From Magnetospirillum sp. 15-1 (lineage in GTDB: Bacteria > Pseudomonadota > Alphaproteobacteria > Rhodospirillales > Magnetospirillaceae), in NCBI RefSeq assembly GCF_900184795.1, contig NZ_FXXN01000027.1, positions 533,336 through 597,335 on the forward strand: a stretch of DNA of 64,000 nucleotides. The letters run 5' to 3'. How positions within the stretch are numbered: the first letter of the stretch is position 1; each line of letters starts with the position of its first letter. Positions 51,472 to 59,782 of this stretch are shown here, piece by piece. A model generated the notes under the pieces. It was not told the DNA's origin. It did not search any database and worked only from the letters and a program-made list of their open reading frames with translations. The position numbers and the translations under genes are program-made.

Positions 51472-52802
51472 CAGCGCAGCGCCTTCAGGACGGGGAACAG
51501 GTCGAGCATGTCATTGTCGCCGCATTCGGCGCGCGGCCGGCCGTTGATGACGGCGTGGCGGTGGGTACATTGCTGCAGGGTGCAGGCCGACGACTTCCCG
51601 CACTGGGCCATGGTGACGGCGGCGATCATGGAATCCAGGAAGCGGCCCTGGAACATGCGGATGCCCTGGGCCAGGCCCCACGATACCGAGGTCTCGGAAT
51701 CGCAGCGCGACAGGATCACCCGGTCAAAGCCCACCGGCCCCAGGGCGGCCAGCAGTTCGGCGGTCTTGATGTCGTCGAGCATGTCGTTGCTCCACGACAC
51801 CTTGACGTAGTCGGTGTCGTAAAGCTCGGCGTCCATGAACTGGAGCGTCACCGGGCTCATGCCGTCCAGCACCGAGCGGTGCCCGCGCGAGCGCAGCAGG
51901 TCGCGGGTGCGGAAGAAGCCGTCCAGGTCGTTGAAGATGTCCAGCAACTGGAACTCGACCACCAGACCGGCGCGGCCGCGGATGGACGCCTCGAACTGCT
52001 GGAACACCGGCGTCTGCACGGTGGCCATGTTGAGGTTGACGGAAAAGGCGGCGGGCATCTTGCGGAAGCCCACGTCCTGCAGCACCGACAGGACGCGCAG
52101 GTCGAGGACCTGGGACAGGTGCTGGAACAGCCAGCGGTTGGACAAGATGTTGACGTCGGGGGCCAGGGCCTTCTGCAGGTCCATGATGGACATGAAGAAT
52201 TCCTGGAAGGCCACCTCGGCGTGCATGTTCTCGTTGATGCGGATACAGGCCTGGCGCCGCACCACGCCGGCGATGTCGGTGGCGCCGATGCGCTCGAGCA
52301 CCCGGGTGAGGTTCTTGGCGTCCAGGGGCTGGATCTGCGGCGCGGTACGCTGGTCGGCCACCGACTTCTTGGCGTCGACCACCATCTGGCCGCACAGCGA
52401 GAAGAAGGAATCGTAGTCGGCTTCCAGGTCGTAATAGCTGACGAAGCGGTCCTGGCCGTCGGGGGATTCGGCATAGGTCAGCGGATCGGTGGAAAACAGG
52501 GCGCGCAGCTTGTAGACGATGGCGTCCAGGTCGGCGAAGCGGGCGTCCTTGCAGATCAGGATGATGTCCGAATTGGTCATCAGGAACATCTGGCCGCGAT
52601 AGGCGTCGACCATGGATTCGAACATGCGGAAGGCAATGCGGATGCGGCCCTCCTCCCGGTTGGCCGGGAGAAGGCGGGACAGATGCAGATGCAGCGCCAC
52701 CCGGCCCTCGCGAATCCTGCCGACGCGTTCGGCGGCATCGTAGAGAAGGCTTTCCGGCGTGACGACTTCCTGCTGTCTTCCTCCGAACGCGCTGGCGTTC
52801 AT
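51471..52802 (-). CDS. Degenerate EAL-type signalling protein A, 443 aa
   Basis: Same architecture as its downstream paralogue. A degenerate GGDEF-like N-terminal fold (LHLHLSRLLPAN, MFLMTNSDIILICKD) is followed by a divergent EAL-like barrel (AFSVNLNMATVQTPVFQQF, LVVEFQLLDIFNDLDGF, YVKVSWSND, IRMFQGRFLDS). No EAL signature is seen. A cysteine-bearing C-terminal tail (MAQCGKSSACTLQQC...) is unique to this copy. ATG 52802 follows GGGGTG at 5 nt. It is the first gene of the operon, under a strong predicted promoter. Confidence 0.85.
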   Translation of the reverse strand: MNASAFGGRQQEVVTPESLLYDAAERVGRIREGRVALHLHLSRLLPANREEGRIRIAFRMFESMVDAYRGQMFLMTNSDIILICKDARFADLDAIVYKLRALFSTDPLTYAESPDGQDRFVSYYDLEADYDSFFSLCGQMVVDAKKSVADQRTAPQIQPLDAKNLTRVLERIGATDIAGVVRRQACIRINENMHAEVAFQEFFMSIMDLQKALAPDVNILSNRWLFQHLSQVLDLRVLSVLQDVGFRKMPAAFSVNLNMATVQTPVFQQFEASIRGRAGLVVEFQLLDIFNDLDGFFRTRDLLRSRGHRSVLDGMSPVTLQFMDAELYDTDYVKVSWSNDMLDDIKTAELLAALGPVGFDRVILSRCDSETSVSWGLAQGIRMFQGRFLDSMIAAVTMAQCGKSSACTLQQCTHRHAVINGRPRAECGDNDMLDLFPVLKALR

Positions 52803-52868
52803 AAGCACCCCGATCTCAACGCGCCGCCATTCCTAAAAGGCGGTCGCAACACCCATTGTGATCCGCCA

Positions 52869-52897
52869 TATATAAAGGCCCGGTTACCTGGGTGCAA
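52869..52897 (-). promoter_or_regulatory. Strong sigma70-type promoter of the EAL-like/ABC operon
   Basis: On the minus strand TTGCAC (52892-52897) and TATATA (52869-52874) are 17 bp apart, giving a start near 52863 and a ~60-nt leader to ATG 52802. Confidence 0.7.
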
Positions 52898-52933
52898 AAA
52901 AGTAACATCGGCGAGGCCACGGCCCTAGTGGAA

Positions 52934-53671
52934 ATGATAGATCAAACTCATCAAGTGCCGCCCGGAACCCGGGTCTATGCCATCGGCGACGTACACGGCC
53001 GGCTCGACCTGCTGGACCGGCTGCTGGGCCGTATCGCCGACGACGCGGGTCTGGCTCCGGCCCGGCGGGTGGTGGTGGTGTTCCTTGGCGATCTGATCGA
53101 CCGGGGCGCCGATTCGCGCGCCGTGATCGAGCGGGTGATCGGCGGGCCGCCCCAGGACGGACCGCTGGCCCATGCGCGCTACGTCAGCCTGCGCGGCAAT
53201 CACGAAGACACCCTGCTGCAGTTCCTGGCCGATTTCTCGGTGGGGCCGCGCTGGTTTCGCAACGGCGGCCTGGAAGCGGTGCGCTCCTATGTGGGGGAGG
53301 TGGACGCTCATCTTGCCCACGATTATCCCCGGCTGCAGAAGATGCTTTATCGGGCGTTGCCCACCCATCATCTGCGCTTCCTGTCGTCCATTCCCGCCCG
53401 CCATGAAGAGGGCGACTATCTGTTCGTCCATGCGGGGGTCAGGCCGGGAATCGCCCTGGACCGTCAGGACCCCTATGATCTGATGTGGATTCGCGAGCCC
53501 TTTCTCAGCGCCCGCGAAGCCATGTCCAAGATGGTGGTGCACGGCCATACCGTGGTCGCCGAGCCGGAACTGCGCCCCAACCGCATCGGCATCGATACCG
53601 GGGCCTACCGGACCGGCCGCCTCACCGCCCTGGTGCTGGAGGGGGGCGGACGACGCTTCCTTTCCACCTGA
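52934..53671 (+). CDS. Metallophosphoesterase (PP2A-like/ApaH-type)
   Basis: About 245 aa with the complete metal site: GDVHGRLDLLDRLL, GDLIDRGADS, RGNHED, then FVHAGVRPG and VHGHTVV. The family comprises serine/threonine phosphatases (PrpA/PrpB) and symmetric Ap4A hydrolases, not separable here. The ATG at 52934 is taken as start; a GTG at 52892 would lie inside the -35 box of the divergent promoter. It is divergently transcribed from the EAL-like/ABC operon. Confidence 0.9.
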   Translation: MIDQTHQVPPGTRVYAIGDVHGRLDLLDRLLGRIADDAGLAPARRVVVVFLGDLIDRGADSRAVIERVIGGPPQDGPLAHARYVSLRGNHEDTLLQFLADFSVGPRWFRNGGLEAVRSYVGEVDAHLAHDYPRLQKMLYRALPTHHLRFLSSIPARHEEGDYLFVHAGVRPGIALDRQDPYDLMWIREPFLSAREAMSKMVVHGHTVVAEPELRPNRIGIDTGAYRTGRLTALVLEGGGRRFLST

Positions 53672-53744
53672 GCGCCCCCCTTTTGTCTTGCAAGGCGCAG
53701 GCGGTTGGGTTAGCAGGCATCAAGCCATCAAGGACCGGGATGCC

Positions 53745-55211
53745 ATGACCGAACTTTCCGCCCTCGTCGAACGCGTTGAGAAGCTGCGCGGCACCATGGT
53801 TCTGTGCGTCGGCGACGCCATGCTGGACCGTTTCGTTTACGGCTCGGTGGACCGCATCTCTCCCGAGGCGCCCATTCCGGTGCTGTGCATCGAGCGCGAG
53901 ACCGCCATGCTGGGGGGCGCCGGCAACGTGGTGCGCAATCTGGTGGCGGTGGGCGCCGCCCCGGCCTTCGTGTCGGTGGTGGGCGACGATACCGCCGGGC
54001 GCGAGGTCACCCGGCTGGTGGGCGAGCACGGCGAGATCGATCCCTGCATCGTGGTCGAACCCGGCCGCCAGACCACCATCAAGACCCGCTTTTTCGCCTC
54101 GAACCAGCAATTGCTGCGCGCCGACCGCGAGTCGCGCAGCCCGGTCGGCGATTCCATTCGCGACCAGTTGCTGATCCGGGTCGAGCGCCTGTTGCCCAAG
54201 GCGGGGGTGATGGTGCTGTCCGATTACGGCAAGGGGGTGCTGGCCGCCCCCATCGCCGCCGCGCTGATCCACCGGGCCAAGGCGGCGGGCAAGCAGGTGA
54301 TCGTCGACCCCAAGGGCACCGACTACACCATCTATGCCGGCGCCACCCTGGTGACGCCCAACCGCAAGGAACTGCACGAGGCGACCGGTCTGGCGGTGGA
54401 CAGCGACGGGCAGGTGGTCGCCGCCGCCCGCCATCTGATCGAGACCTGCGGCTTCGAGGCGGTGCTGGTCACCCGCAGCCAGGACGGCATGACCCTGGTC
54501 CGCGCCGACGGCCAGATCAACCATCTGCCGGCCGAGGCGCGCGAGGTATTCGACGTGTCGGGCGCCGGCGACACCGTGGTCGCCACCCTGGCCGCCGCCC
54601 TGGCCTCCGGTGCCTCGCTGCCCGAGGCCGCCCATCTGGCCAACGTGGCCGCCGGCATCGTGGTCGGCAAGGTGGGCACCGCCGTGGCCTATGCCGACGA
54701 GATGGTGGTGGCGCTTCACCACGAGGACCTGATGCTCGGCGAGTCCAAGATCGTGCCGGTGGGCGCCGCCGCCGAGATCGTCGACCGCTGGCGGCGCAAG
54801 GGCCAGAAGGTGGGCTTCACCAATGGCTGTTTCGATCTGCTGCATCCCGGCCACGTCTCGATCCTCGCCCAGGCCAAGTCGGCCTGTGACCGGCTGGTGG
54901 TCGGGCTGAACTCCGACGCCTCGGTGCAGCGGCTCAAGGGGCCGACCCGCCCGGTGCAGTCCGAGGCATCGCGCGCCACCGTGCTGTCGTCGCTGGCTAC
55001 CGTCGATCTGGTGGTGATCTTCGGCGAGGACACGCCGCTCGAGGTGATCGGCGAGCTGAAGCCCGACGTGCTGGTCAAGGGCGCCGACTACACCATCGAC
55101 AAGGTGGTGGGCGCCGATCTGGTGCAGTCGTGGGGCGGCAAGGTGGTGCTGGCCGAACTGGTCGACGGCCAGAGCACCACCAACACCATCAAGAAGATGA
55201 ACGGCCACTGA
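53745..55211 (+). CDS. hldE: Bifunctional heptose kinase/adenylyltransferase HldE
   Basis: Makes ADP-heptose precursors for lipopolysaccharide core. The N-terminal ribokinase-fold domain (1 to about 325) has [20 protein letters not shown] and the catalytic [14 protein letters not shown] (about 270). The C-terminal cytidylyltransferase-like domain has [16 protein letters not shown] (about 359) and the closing NTIKKMN. It has 488 aa, normal length for the fused enzyme. ATG 53745 is the first good start. It lies 1 bp before queF. Confidence 0.97.
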   Translation: MTELSALVERVEKLRGTMVLCVGDAMLDRFVYGSVDRISPEAPIPVLCIERETAMLGGAGNVVRNLVAVGAAPAFVSVVGDDTAGREVTRLVGEHGEIDPCIVVEPGRQTTIKTRFFASNQQLLRADRESRSPVGDSIRDQLLIRVERLLPKAGVMVLSDYGKGVLAAPIAAALIHRAKAAGKQVIVDPKGTDYTIYAGATLVTPNRKELHEATGLAVDSDGQVVAAARHLIETCGFEAVLVTRSQDGMTLVRADGQINHLPAEAREVFDVSGAGDTVVATLAAALASGASLPEAAHLANVAAGIVVGKVGTAVAYADEMVVALHHEDLMLGESKIVPVGAAAEIVDRWRRKGQKVGFTNGCFDLLHPGHVSILAQAKSACDRLVVGLNSDASVQRLKGPTRPVQSEASRATVLSSLATVDLVVIFGEDTPLEVIGELKPDVLVKGADYTIDKVVGADLVQSWGGKVVLAELVDGQSTTNTIKKMNGH

Positions 55212-55212
55212 G

Positions 55213-55668
55213 ATGAGCGAGATCAACCTTACTCAACTCGGCCAGGCGGCGGCGCTGCCCGACAGCCCGGACAAGGCGGTGCTGGAGACGGTGCCCAATC
55301 CCCATCCCGGCACCCTCTATCTGGTCCGTTTCACCGCGCCGGAATTCACCTCGCTGTGTCCCATCACCGGCCAGCCCGACTTCGCCCAGCTGGTCATCGA
55401 CTACGCCCCCGAGGGCGCGCTGGTGGAAAGCAAGTCCTTGAAGCTGTTCCTGGGGTCGTTCCGCAATCACGGCGCCTTCCACGAGGATTGCACCATCGCC
55501 ATCGCCAAGCGGCTGGTGGCGGCGTGCCGGCCGAAATGGCTGCGGATCGGCGGCTACTGGTATCCGCGCGGCGGTATTCCCATCGATGTGTTCTGGCAGA
55601 CCGGCCCGGTGCCGGACGGTTTGTGGCTGCCCGACCAGGGCGTGGCCGGCTATCGCGGCCGGGGATGA
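55213..55668 (+). CDS. queF: NADPH-dependent 7-cyano-7-deazaguanine reductase
   Basis: Reduces preQ0 to preQ1 in queuosine synthesis. It has 151 aa, the short unimodular type. The covalent-catalysis cysteine lies in [13 protein letters not shown] (about residue 49), and the QueF motif region [15 protein letters not shown] and FHEDC follow. ATG 55213 is one base after the hldE stop. Its own stop overlaps queG (ATGA). Confidence 0.96.
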   Translation: MSEINLTQLGQAAALPDSPDKAVLETVPNPHPGTLYLVRFTAPEFTSLCPITGQPDFAQLVIDYAPEGALVESKSLKLFLGSFRNHGAFHEDCTIAIAKRLVAACRPKWLRIGGYWYPRGGIPIDVFWQTGPVPDGLWLPDQGVAGYRGRG

Positions 55669-56774
55669 GCGGGGCGGACGTCAAGGCGTCTATCCGTGCC
55701 AAGGCCCTTGAACTGGGCTTTTCCGACGTGGGCTTCGCCCGCGCCCAAGCCTTGCCCGAGTGGAAGGCGAGCCTCGACGCCTATGTGGCCGAGGGGCGGC
55801 ACGGCGACATGGCGTGGATGGCCGAAACCGCCGGGCGCCGCGCCGACCCGAACGTTCTGTGGCCCGAGGCCCGCTCGGTGATCGTGCTGGGCACCAATTA
55901 CGCCCCTTCCGGCGATCCCCTGAAGCTCACCCGATTCCCTGAGCGCGGCAACATCAGCGTCTATGCCCGCAACCGCGACTATCATGATCTGGTCAAGCGG
56001 CGCCTTAAGGCGCTGGGGCGCTGGATGGCCGAAACCTGGGGCTGCGAACTGAAGGTCTTCGTCGACACCGCCCCGGTGATGGAAAAGCCCCTGGCGGTCC
56101 AGGCCGGGCTGGGCTGGCGCGGGCGGCACACCAACATCGTGTCGCGCCGTTTCGGCTCGTGGCTGTTCCTGGCGGAAGTCTTCACCACCCTGGAGATCGA
56201 GCCCGACGCGCCCGAGGCCGATCATTGCGGCTCGTGCCGGGCCTGCGTCGAGGCCTGCCCCACGCAGGCGCTGGACGGCGAGGGACGCATCGACGCCCGG
56301 CGCTGCATCTCGTATCTGACCATCGAGAGCAAGAGTCCGGTCCCCGAGGGCTTGCGGCCGGGGCTGGGCAATCGGCTCTATGGCTGCGACGACTGCATGG
56401 CGGCCTGTCCGTGGGACAAGTTCGCGCCGCCGACCCGCGAGCCCGACTTCCTGCCCCGCGTGGAACTGACCGCGCCCAGGCTGGCCGACCTGATCCGGCT
56501 GGACGAGGCCGGGTTCCGGGAGGTCTTCACCGCCTCGCCGGTGAAGCGGGCCGGATACGAGCGGTTCATGGCGGGGGTGCTGATCGCCGCCGCCAATGGC
56601 GGGCAGGTCGATCTTCTGGCCGAGGCTGAGCGGCGGCTGAACGATCCGTCGCCGCTGATCCGCGATGCGGCCGAGTGGGCGGCGTTGTTGCTTCGCTCGT
56701 TGATCGAGGGCGATCAACGAGACCCTCAGGCGCCGGGCGGGTCGCCTCCGCGACCCTTGGCTCCCGCGCCATAA
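55665..56774 (+). CDS. queG: Epoxyqueuosine reductase
   Basis: Cobalamin- and iron-sulfur-dependent last step of queuosine synthesis. Two ferredoxin-type [4Fe-4S] motifs are visible: [12 protein letters not shown] (about 188) and [11 protein letters not shown] (about 241). [12 protein letters not shown] and [10 protein letters not shown] are conserved as well. It has 369 aa, normal length. The overlap ATGA with queF puts both tRNA-modification steps in one operon with hldE. A terminator follows 25 bp after the stop. Confidence 0.96.
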   Translation: MSGADVKASIRAKALELGFSDVGFARAQALPEWKASLDAYVAEGRHGDMAWMAETAGRRADPNVLWPEARSVIVLGTNYAPSGDPLKLTRFPERGNISVYARNRDYHDLVKRRLKALGRWMAETWGCELKVFVDTAPVMEKPLAVQAGLGWRGRHTNIVSRRFGSWLFLAEVFTTLEIEPDAPEADHCGSCRACVEACPTQALDGEGRIDARRCISYLTIESKSPVPEGLRPGLGNRLYGCDDCMAACPWDKFAPPTREPDFLPRVELTAPRLADLIRLDEAGFREVFTASPVKRAGYERFMAGVLIAAANGGQVDLLAEAERRLNDPSPLIRDAAEWAALLLRSLIEGDQRDPQAPGGSPPRPLAPAP

Positions 56775-56799
56775 GGCGCGCGGCCCCTTGGGCCTAATC

Positions 56800-56832
56800 A
56801 AAATACCGATGAGCAAGACTCATCGGTATTTT
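56800..56832. terminator. Intrinsic bidirectional terminator
   Basis: A 14-bp stem (AAAATACCGATGAG / CTCATCGGTATTTT) with 5-nt loop lies between queG and the convergent XRE gene. Its A/T ends allow termination on both strands. Confidence 0.88.
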
Positions 56833-56835
56833 GTC

Positions 56836-57291
56836 TCAGTCCTCGGCGGCCAGGGCTCGGGCAAGCTGTGACAGGGCTTCCTGGTGGCGTTCGTTGGTGA
56901 TGGACGTGAAGTTACGGGCCAACTCCAGGCACATGCGCTGGCGGGCGTTCAAATCGCTGCCGCGCCGGTTCTCCAGTCCCTCGTAGAAGAAGCCTACCGG
57001 AACGCCCAGGACCTGGGCGATCTCGAACAGGCGGCCGGCCGAGATGCGGTTGATGCCGCGCTCGTATTTGTGGGCCTGCTGATAGGTGACGCCGATCAGG
57101 TCGGCCATCTGCTGCTGGGACAGACCAAGCATGATACGTCGCTCGCGGATGCGGCTGCCCACATGCTTGTCGGTATCGTTGGCTCGGTTCATGGGACGGG
57201 CGGGTTTCGCCTCGGCGTTTATGGGCATGATGTTCAGTTGATCTCTGGCTAAACCGCTTCGAAGCCGCGGCTGCTTCGCTGTATCAGGCAT
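56836..57291 (-). CDS. XRE-family transcriptional regulator, 151 aa
   Basis: A helix-turn-helix domain at about 47-105 (VGSRIRERRIMLGLSQQQMADLIGV, then YQQAHKYERGINRISAGRLFEIAQVL) with a disordered 45-residue N-terminal extension and a helical C-terminus. It is of the SinR-like type conserved in alphaproteobacteria, and its targets are not known here. SD GGAAGGG precedes ATG 57291; internal ATGs (57228, 57192) are possible alternatives. The AT-rich stretch upstream (57300-57420) may hold its promoter. Confidence 0.9.
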   Translation of the reverse strand: MPDTAKQPRLRSGLARDQLNIMPINAEAKPARPMNRANDTDKHVGSRIRERRIMLGLSQQQMADLIGVTYQQAHKYERGINRISAGRLFEIAQVLGVPVGFFYEGLENRRGSDLNARQRMCLELARNFTSITNERHQEALSQLARALAAED

Positions 57292-57429
57292 GGCTACCCT
57301 TCCCCGTGCATAGTCGGAATTGGTAAGGCAAGCAACCCGAAACTCGAGAACTATCGGAAACCCGAAACCTATATTTATTTGGCCGAGTATAAGATTTAAA
57401 TTTACTGTGTATATGTCTTGGCGAGTCGC

Positions 57430-57502
57430 ACAACCGGGGCGCTCCGCCCTTGTGTTCCGGGGGGCGCCAGGAACCGTTCCGACGGGGTGTTCCCGTCGGT
57501 TT
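57430..57502 (+). ncRNA. Candidate small RNA ending in an intrinsic terminator
   Basis: Downstream of an AT-rich stretch (57360-57420) lie two hairpins in series: an 8-bp stem 57438-57445/57461-57468 and an 8-bp GC stem CCGACGGG/CCCGTCGG (57479-57499) followed by TTT. No protein-like frame with SD covers it. The 5' end is only approximate and no -35/-10 pair is convincing. Confidence 0.3.
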
Positions 57503-57560
57503 CATATGGCGATGGTGGCTGGTCGCCACCAGAGCGAAGCTGAAGATTAGTTCGGAAGGC

Positions 57561-58037
57561 CTATACGCTCAGATCCACGCCGCGCCCGGACGAAGCCGAG
57601 GGATTGGGCGAGAGGATCTCGTACTCCACCGAGCGGGACTTGCCCGACAGGGCCGAGGCACGGCTGGCGGCGTCGGAATAGGCGCTGTTGGCATAGGCGG
57701 TGGCGCCAGCCGTCGTCGTGGACACGCTCTCCGAGGTGGAGGCGGTATGCTCCTGGGCCAGGGCCTGGGTCAGGAAGGTGGAGGATTGGCGCGGCGTGGC
57801 ATCGCTGCCCTGCTCGCCCCGGGCGTTGAACGGCTGTTGCTGTTGCGGCCCGGCCTTGGTCTCGGCGGCCTGTTGCCGCTGCTGGGCGGAGGATTGCTCC
57901 TCGACCTGGGTATTGTCGCGGGGGTCGAAGCGGTTGCTGACCGATTGGGTCGCCGCCACATTGCCGGCACGCAACGCCTTGATCGCATCGATCAGGTTGG
58001 ACGTGCTGCCCGAGCCGGTGATGGCGCCAATGGACAA
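57561..58037 (-). CDS. Low-complexity hypothetical protein, 158 aa
   Basis: Ser/Gln/Ala-rich and predicted disordered (QSSAQQRQQAAETKAGPQQQQ in the middle, then STSESVSTTTAGATAYANSA). The start MSIGAITGSGSTSNLIDAIKAL resembles the N-terminus of export-related or flagellar-associated small proteins. The end reads SGRGVDLSV, similar to the end of the protein at 29892. No signal peptide. The function is unknown. Confidence 0.62.
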   Translation of the reverse strand: MSIGAITGSGSTSNLIDAIKALRAGNVAATQSVSNRFDPRDNTQVEEQSSAQQRQQAAETKAGPQQQQPFNARGEQGSDATPRQSSTFLTQALAQEHTASTSESVSTTTAGATAYANSAYSDAASRASALSGKSRSVEYEILSPNPSASSGRGVDLSV

Positions 58038-58122
58038 GGGTTCCGCTCCGCCGAAGGATTAAGAAAAAGATAATACCCTTTGGCGGAGGGAATTAGCAAT
58101 CGGGTGGAATCCCGGTATGCGT

Positions 58123-58734
58123 TTATTTCGCCGTGCCGTGCATCTGCTCGTGCATGGCGCGGTGGTCGGGGTCCTTCATGTGCTCCTCATGCATGGCGCG
58201 GTAGGCCGGGTCCTGCATGTGCTGCTCGTGCATGGAGGGATCGTGGCCCGGCATGGCGGCGGCGGGCGGATTGGCGCCGGGTGGCGGCGCTCCCTGGGCG
58301 ATCACCGTCACCGGTATGGTGACCGGCGCCGATTTGGCGAAGGTCAGGGTCAGCGGGAAGCTCTGGCCGGCGGTCAGTCGGGCCTTGAGGCCGTCGAGCA
58401 TGACGTGCAGGCCGCCGGGGCTGAAGCGGACGGCCGCGCCGGGCGGCAGATCGATGGAGTCCTGCCGCTGCATCCTCATGCTCCCGTCGGCGTGGACGTG
58501 GCGGTGGAATTCCACTTTGGCGGCGGCCGGCGAGGCGGCGGAGACCAGCCGGTCGGCCTCGGTCCCGGTGTTGGTCAAGGTGATGAAGGCCATGCCCACC
58601 GGAGTGTCGGGGCCGGTGGCCCGCGCCCAGGCATCCGCCGCCCGGACCAGCACGGGAGCCGAGGGCTCGGCTGCGCCGGCCGGTTGCCCCCAGCCGAGGG
58701 CCAGGGCGAGGACGATTCCCAGAACGGTCTTCAT
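58123..58734 (-). CDS. PCu(A)C copper chaperone with His/Met-rich repeat tail
   Basis: A signal peptide (MKTVLGIVLALALGWGQPAGA) is followed by the PCu(A)C cupredoxin-like domain: VEFHRHVHADGSMRM and the closing GGLHVMLDGL give the H...M...HxM copper site. After residue about 160 comes a tail unusual for the family, with about 13-residue units MHEQHMQDPAYRA, MHEEHMKDPDHRA, MHEQMH, very likely binding extra Cu(I)/Cu(II). It delivers copper to cytochrome oxidase in known cases (with CyoE/DUF420 elsewhere in this window). ATG 58734 is the start. Confidence 0.92.
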   Translation of the reverse strand: MKTVLGIVLALALGWGQPAGAAEPSAPVLVRAADAWARATGPDTPVGMAFITLTNTGTEADRLVSAASPAAAKVEFHRHVHADGSMRMQRQDSIDLPPGAAVRFSPGGLHVMLDGLKARLTAGQSFPLTLTFAKSAPVTIPVTVIAQGAPPPGANPPAAAMPGHDPSMHEQHMQDPAYRAMHEEHMKDPDHRAMHEQMHGTAK

Positions 58735-58799
58735 CTGCGATGATCTCCAAGACGGGGCGCGGGACGGCGCCATTGAACTCCGGGGACGGGGGGAAAGCA

Positions 58800-59537
58800 A
58801 TGAACGAAAAGCCCGAGACAGCCCCGGCTGGGGGTCTGCCCGCCAACAACCGCACGGCGCTGCGCCGGGTGGCGCGGGCGGCCCGCAAGGCGGCGCTGGC
58901 CACCAGCATGGAGGGGCGCCCCTATGTCTCGCTGGTCACCCTGGCCTTCGATCACGACCTGTCGCCCATCCTGTTGCTGTCGCGGCTGGCCGACCATACC
59001 CGCAATCTGCTGGCCGACGGGCGGGCGGCGCTGCTGCTGGACGGCACCGATGGCCTCGCCAATCCCCAGACCGGGCCGCGCGTCACCCTGACCGGGACGG
59101 TGGCGGAGGAGGGTGATCCCCGATTGCGCCGCCGCTTCCTGGCGCGCCATCCCGGCGCGGCGCTCTATGCCGGGTTCGGCGACTTCGCCATCTGGCGGAT
59201 GAACGTGGAGCGGGCTCATTTCGTCGGCGGCTTCGGCCGTGCCGTGTGGTTCGACGCGCCACTGGTGCCGCCCGCGGACGCCGCCTTCATGGCCGGCATC
59301 GAGGAAGCCGCCCTGGCAGAGATTAATGACGGCCATCCCGATCTGGTCGCCACCCTGGCGGCTCGGGCCGGCGGCGGGCCGGCCGGTGGCGGCTGGCGGC
59401 TGGCTGGAATCGACCCCGACGGGTGCGATCTGGAAGCGGGGGAAGAGGTGCTGCGTCTGCCCCTCGACCAGTCGCCCGACGAAGCGCGTTCACCACTCGC
59501 CTGCCTGCAAACCCTGGTGGGAAGCCAATCTAACTGA
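58800..59537 (+). CDS. HugZ-like haem utilisation / pyridoxamine oxidase-fold protein
   Basis: 245 aa. The N-terminal split-barrel FMN-binding-like domain (ALATSMEGRPYVSLVTLAFDHDLSPILLLSRLADHTRNLL) is followed by the C-terminal DUF2470 (LAEINDGHPDLVATLA...GIDPDGCDL). This combination is typical of HugZ/HutZ haem-degrading proteins and related PNPOx-like enzymes. ATG 58800 has a GGAAAG-like SD. It is divergent from the copper chaperone gene. Confidence 0.85.
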   Translation: MNEKPETAPAGGLPANNRTALRRVARAARKAALATSMEGRPYVSLVTLAFDHDLSPILLLSRLADHTRNLLADGRAALLLDGTDGLANPQTGPRVTLTGTVAEEGDPRLRRRFLARHPGAALYAGFGDFAIWRMNVERAHFVGGFGRAVWFDAPLVPPADAAFMAGIEEAALAEINDGHPDLVATLAARAGGGPAGGGWRLAGIDPDGCDLEAGEEVLRLPLDQSPDEARSPLACLQTLVGSQSN

Positions 59538-59782
59538 TGCTGCAAAGTCGGCCACCTGGATCGCTTTTGAAGCGTCATTCTTAAAAATGGGTGAATTTTT
59601 CCCACCAAGAGCATTGCTCGCGAGGCGTCGGGCCGCTATCTTCGCGTCCTCTTTCGCGGCGGCGGCGCAATCCTCAAAAAAGCGCCTGACCGGCGGCCGG
59701 TCCAAGGAAGGCCCGATTGCTTCGGGGGTATCGTCCCCCGGGCGGCGGGAGGATCGGGTCCTCCGGTCTTCAACGGAGTAGG
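59538..59782. other. 245-bp leader region of pckG with several hairpins
   Basis: Contains TGGG...CCCA near 59588-59606, GGGGG/CCCCC near 59724-59738 and GGAGGA/TCCTCC at about 59750-59766, the last adjacent to the SD. No promoter pair is convincing. The hairpins might affect translation, but this is inference. Confidence 0.35.

Noticed and set aside
57320-57550. 76-codon frame containing VAQPGRSAL, a phrase often produced by frames across tRNA genes
   Set aside because: I looked for a tRNA here, but there is no acceptor stem and no GTTCGA T loop, and the frame lacks an SD. The hairpins fit a small RNA better.
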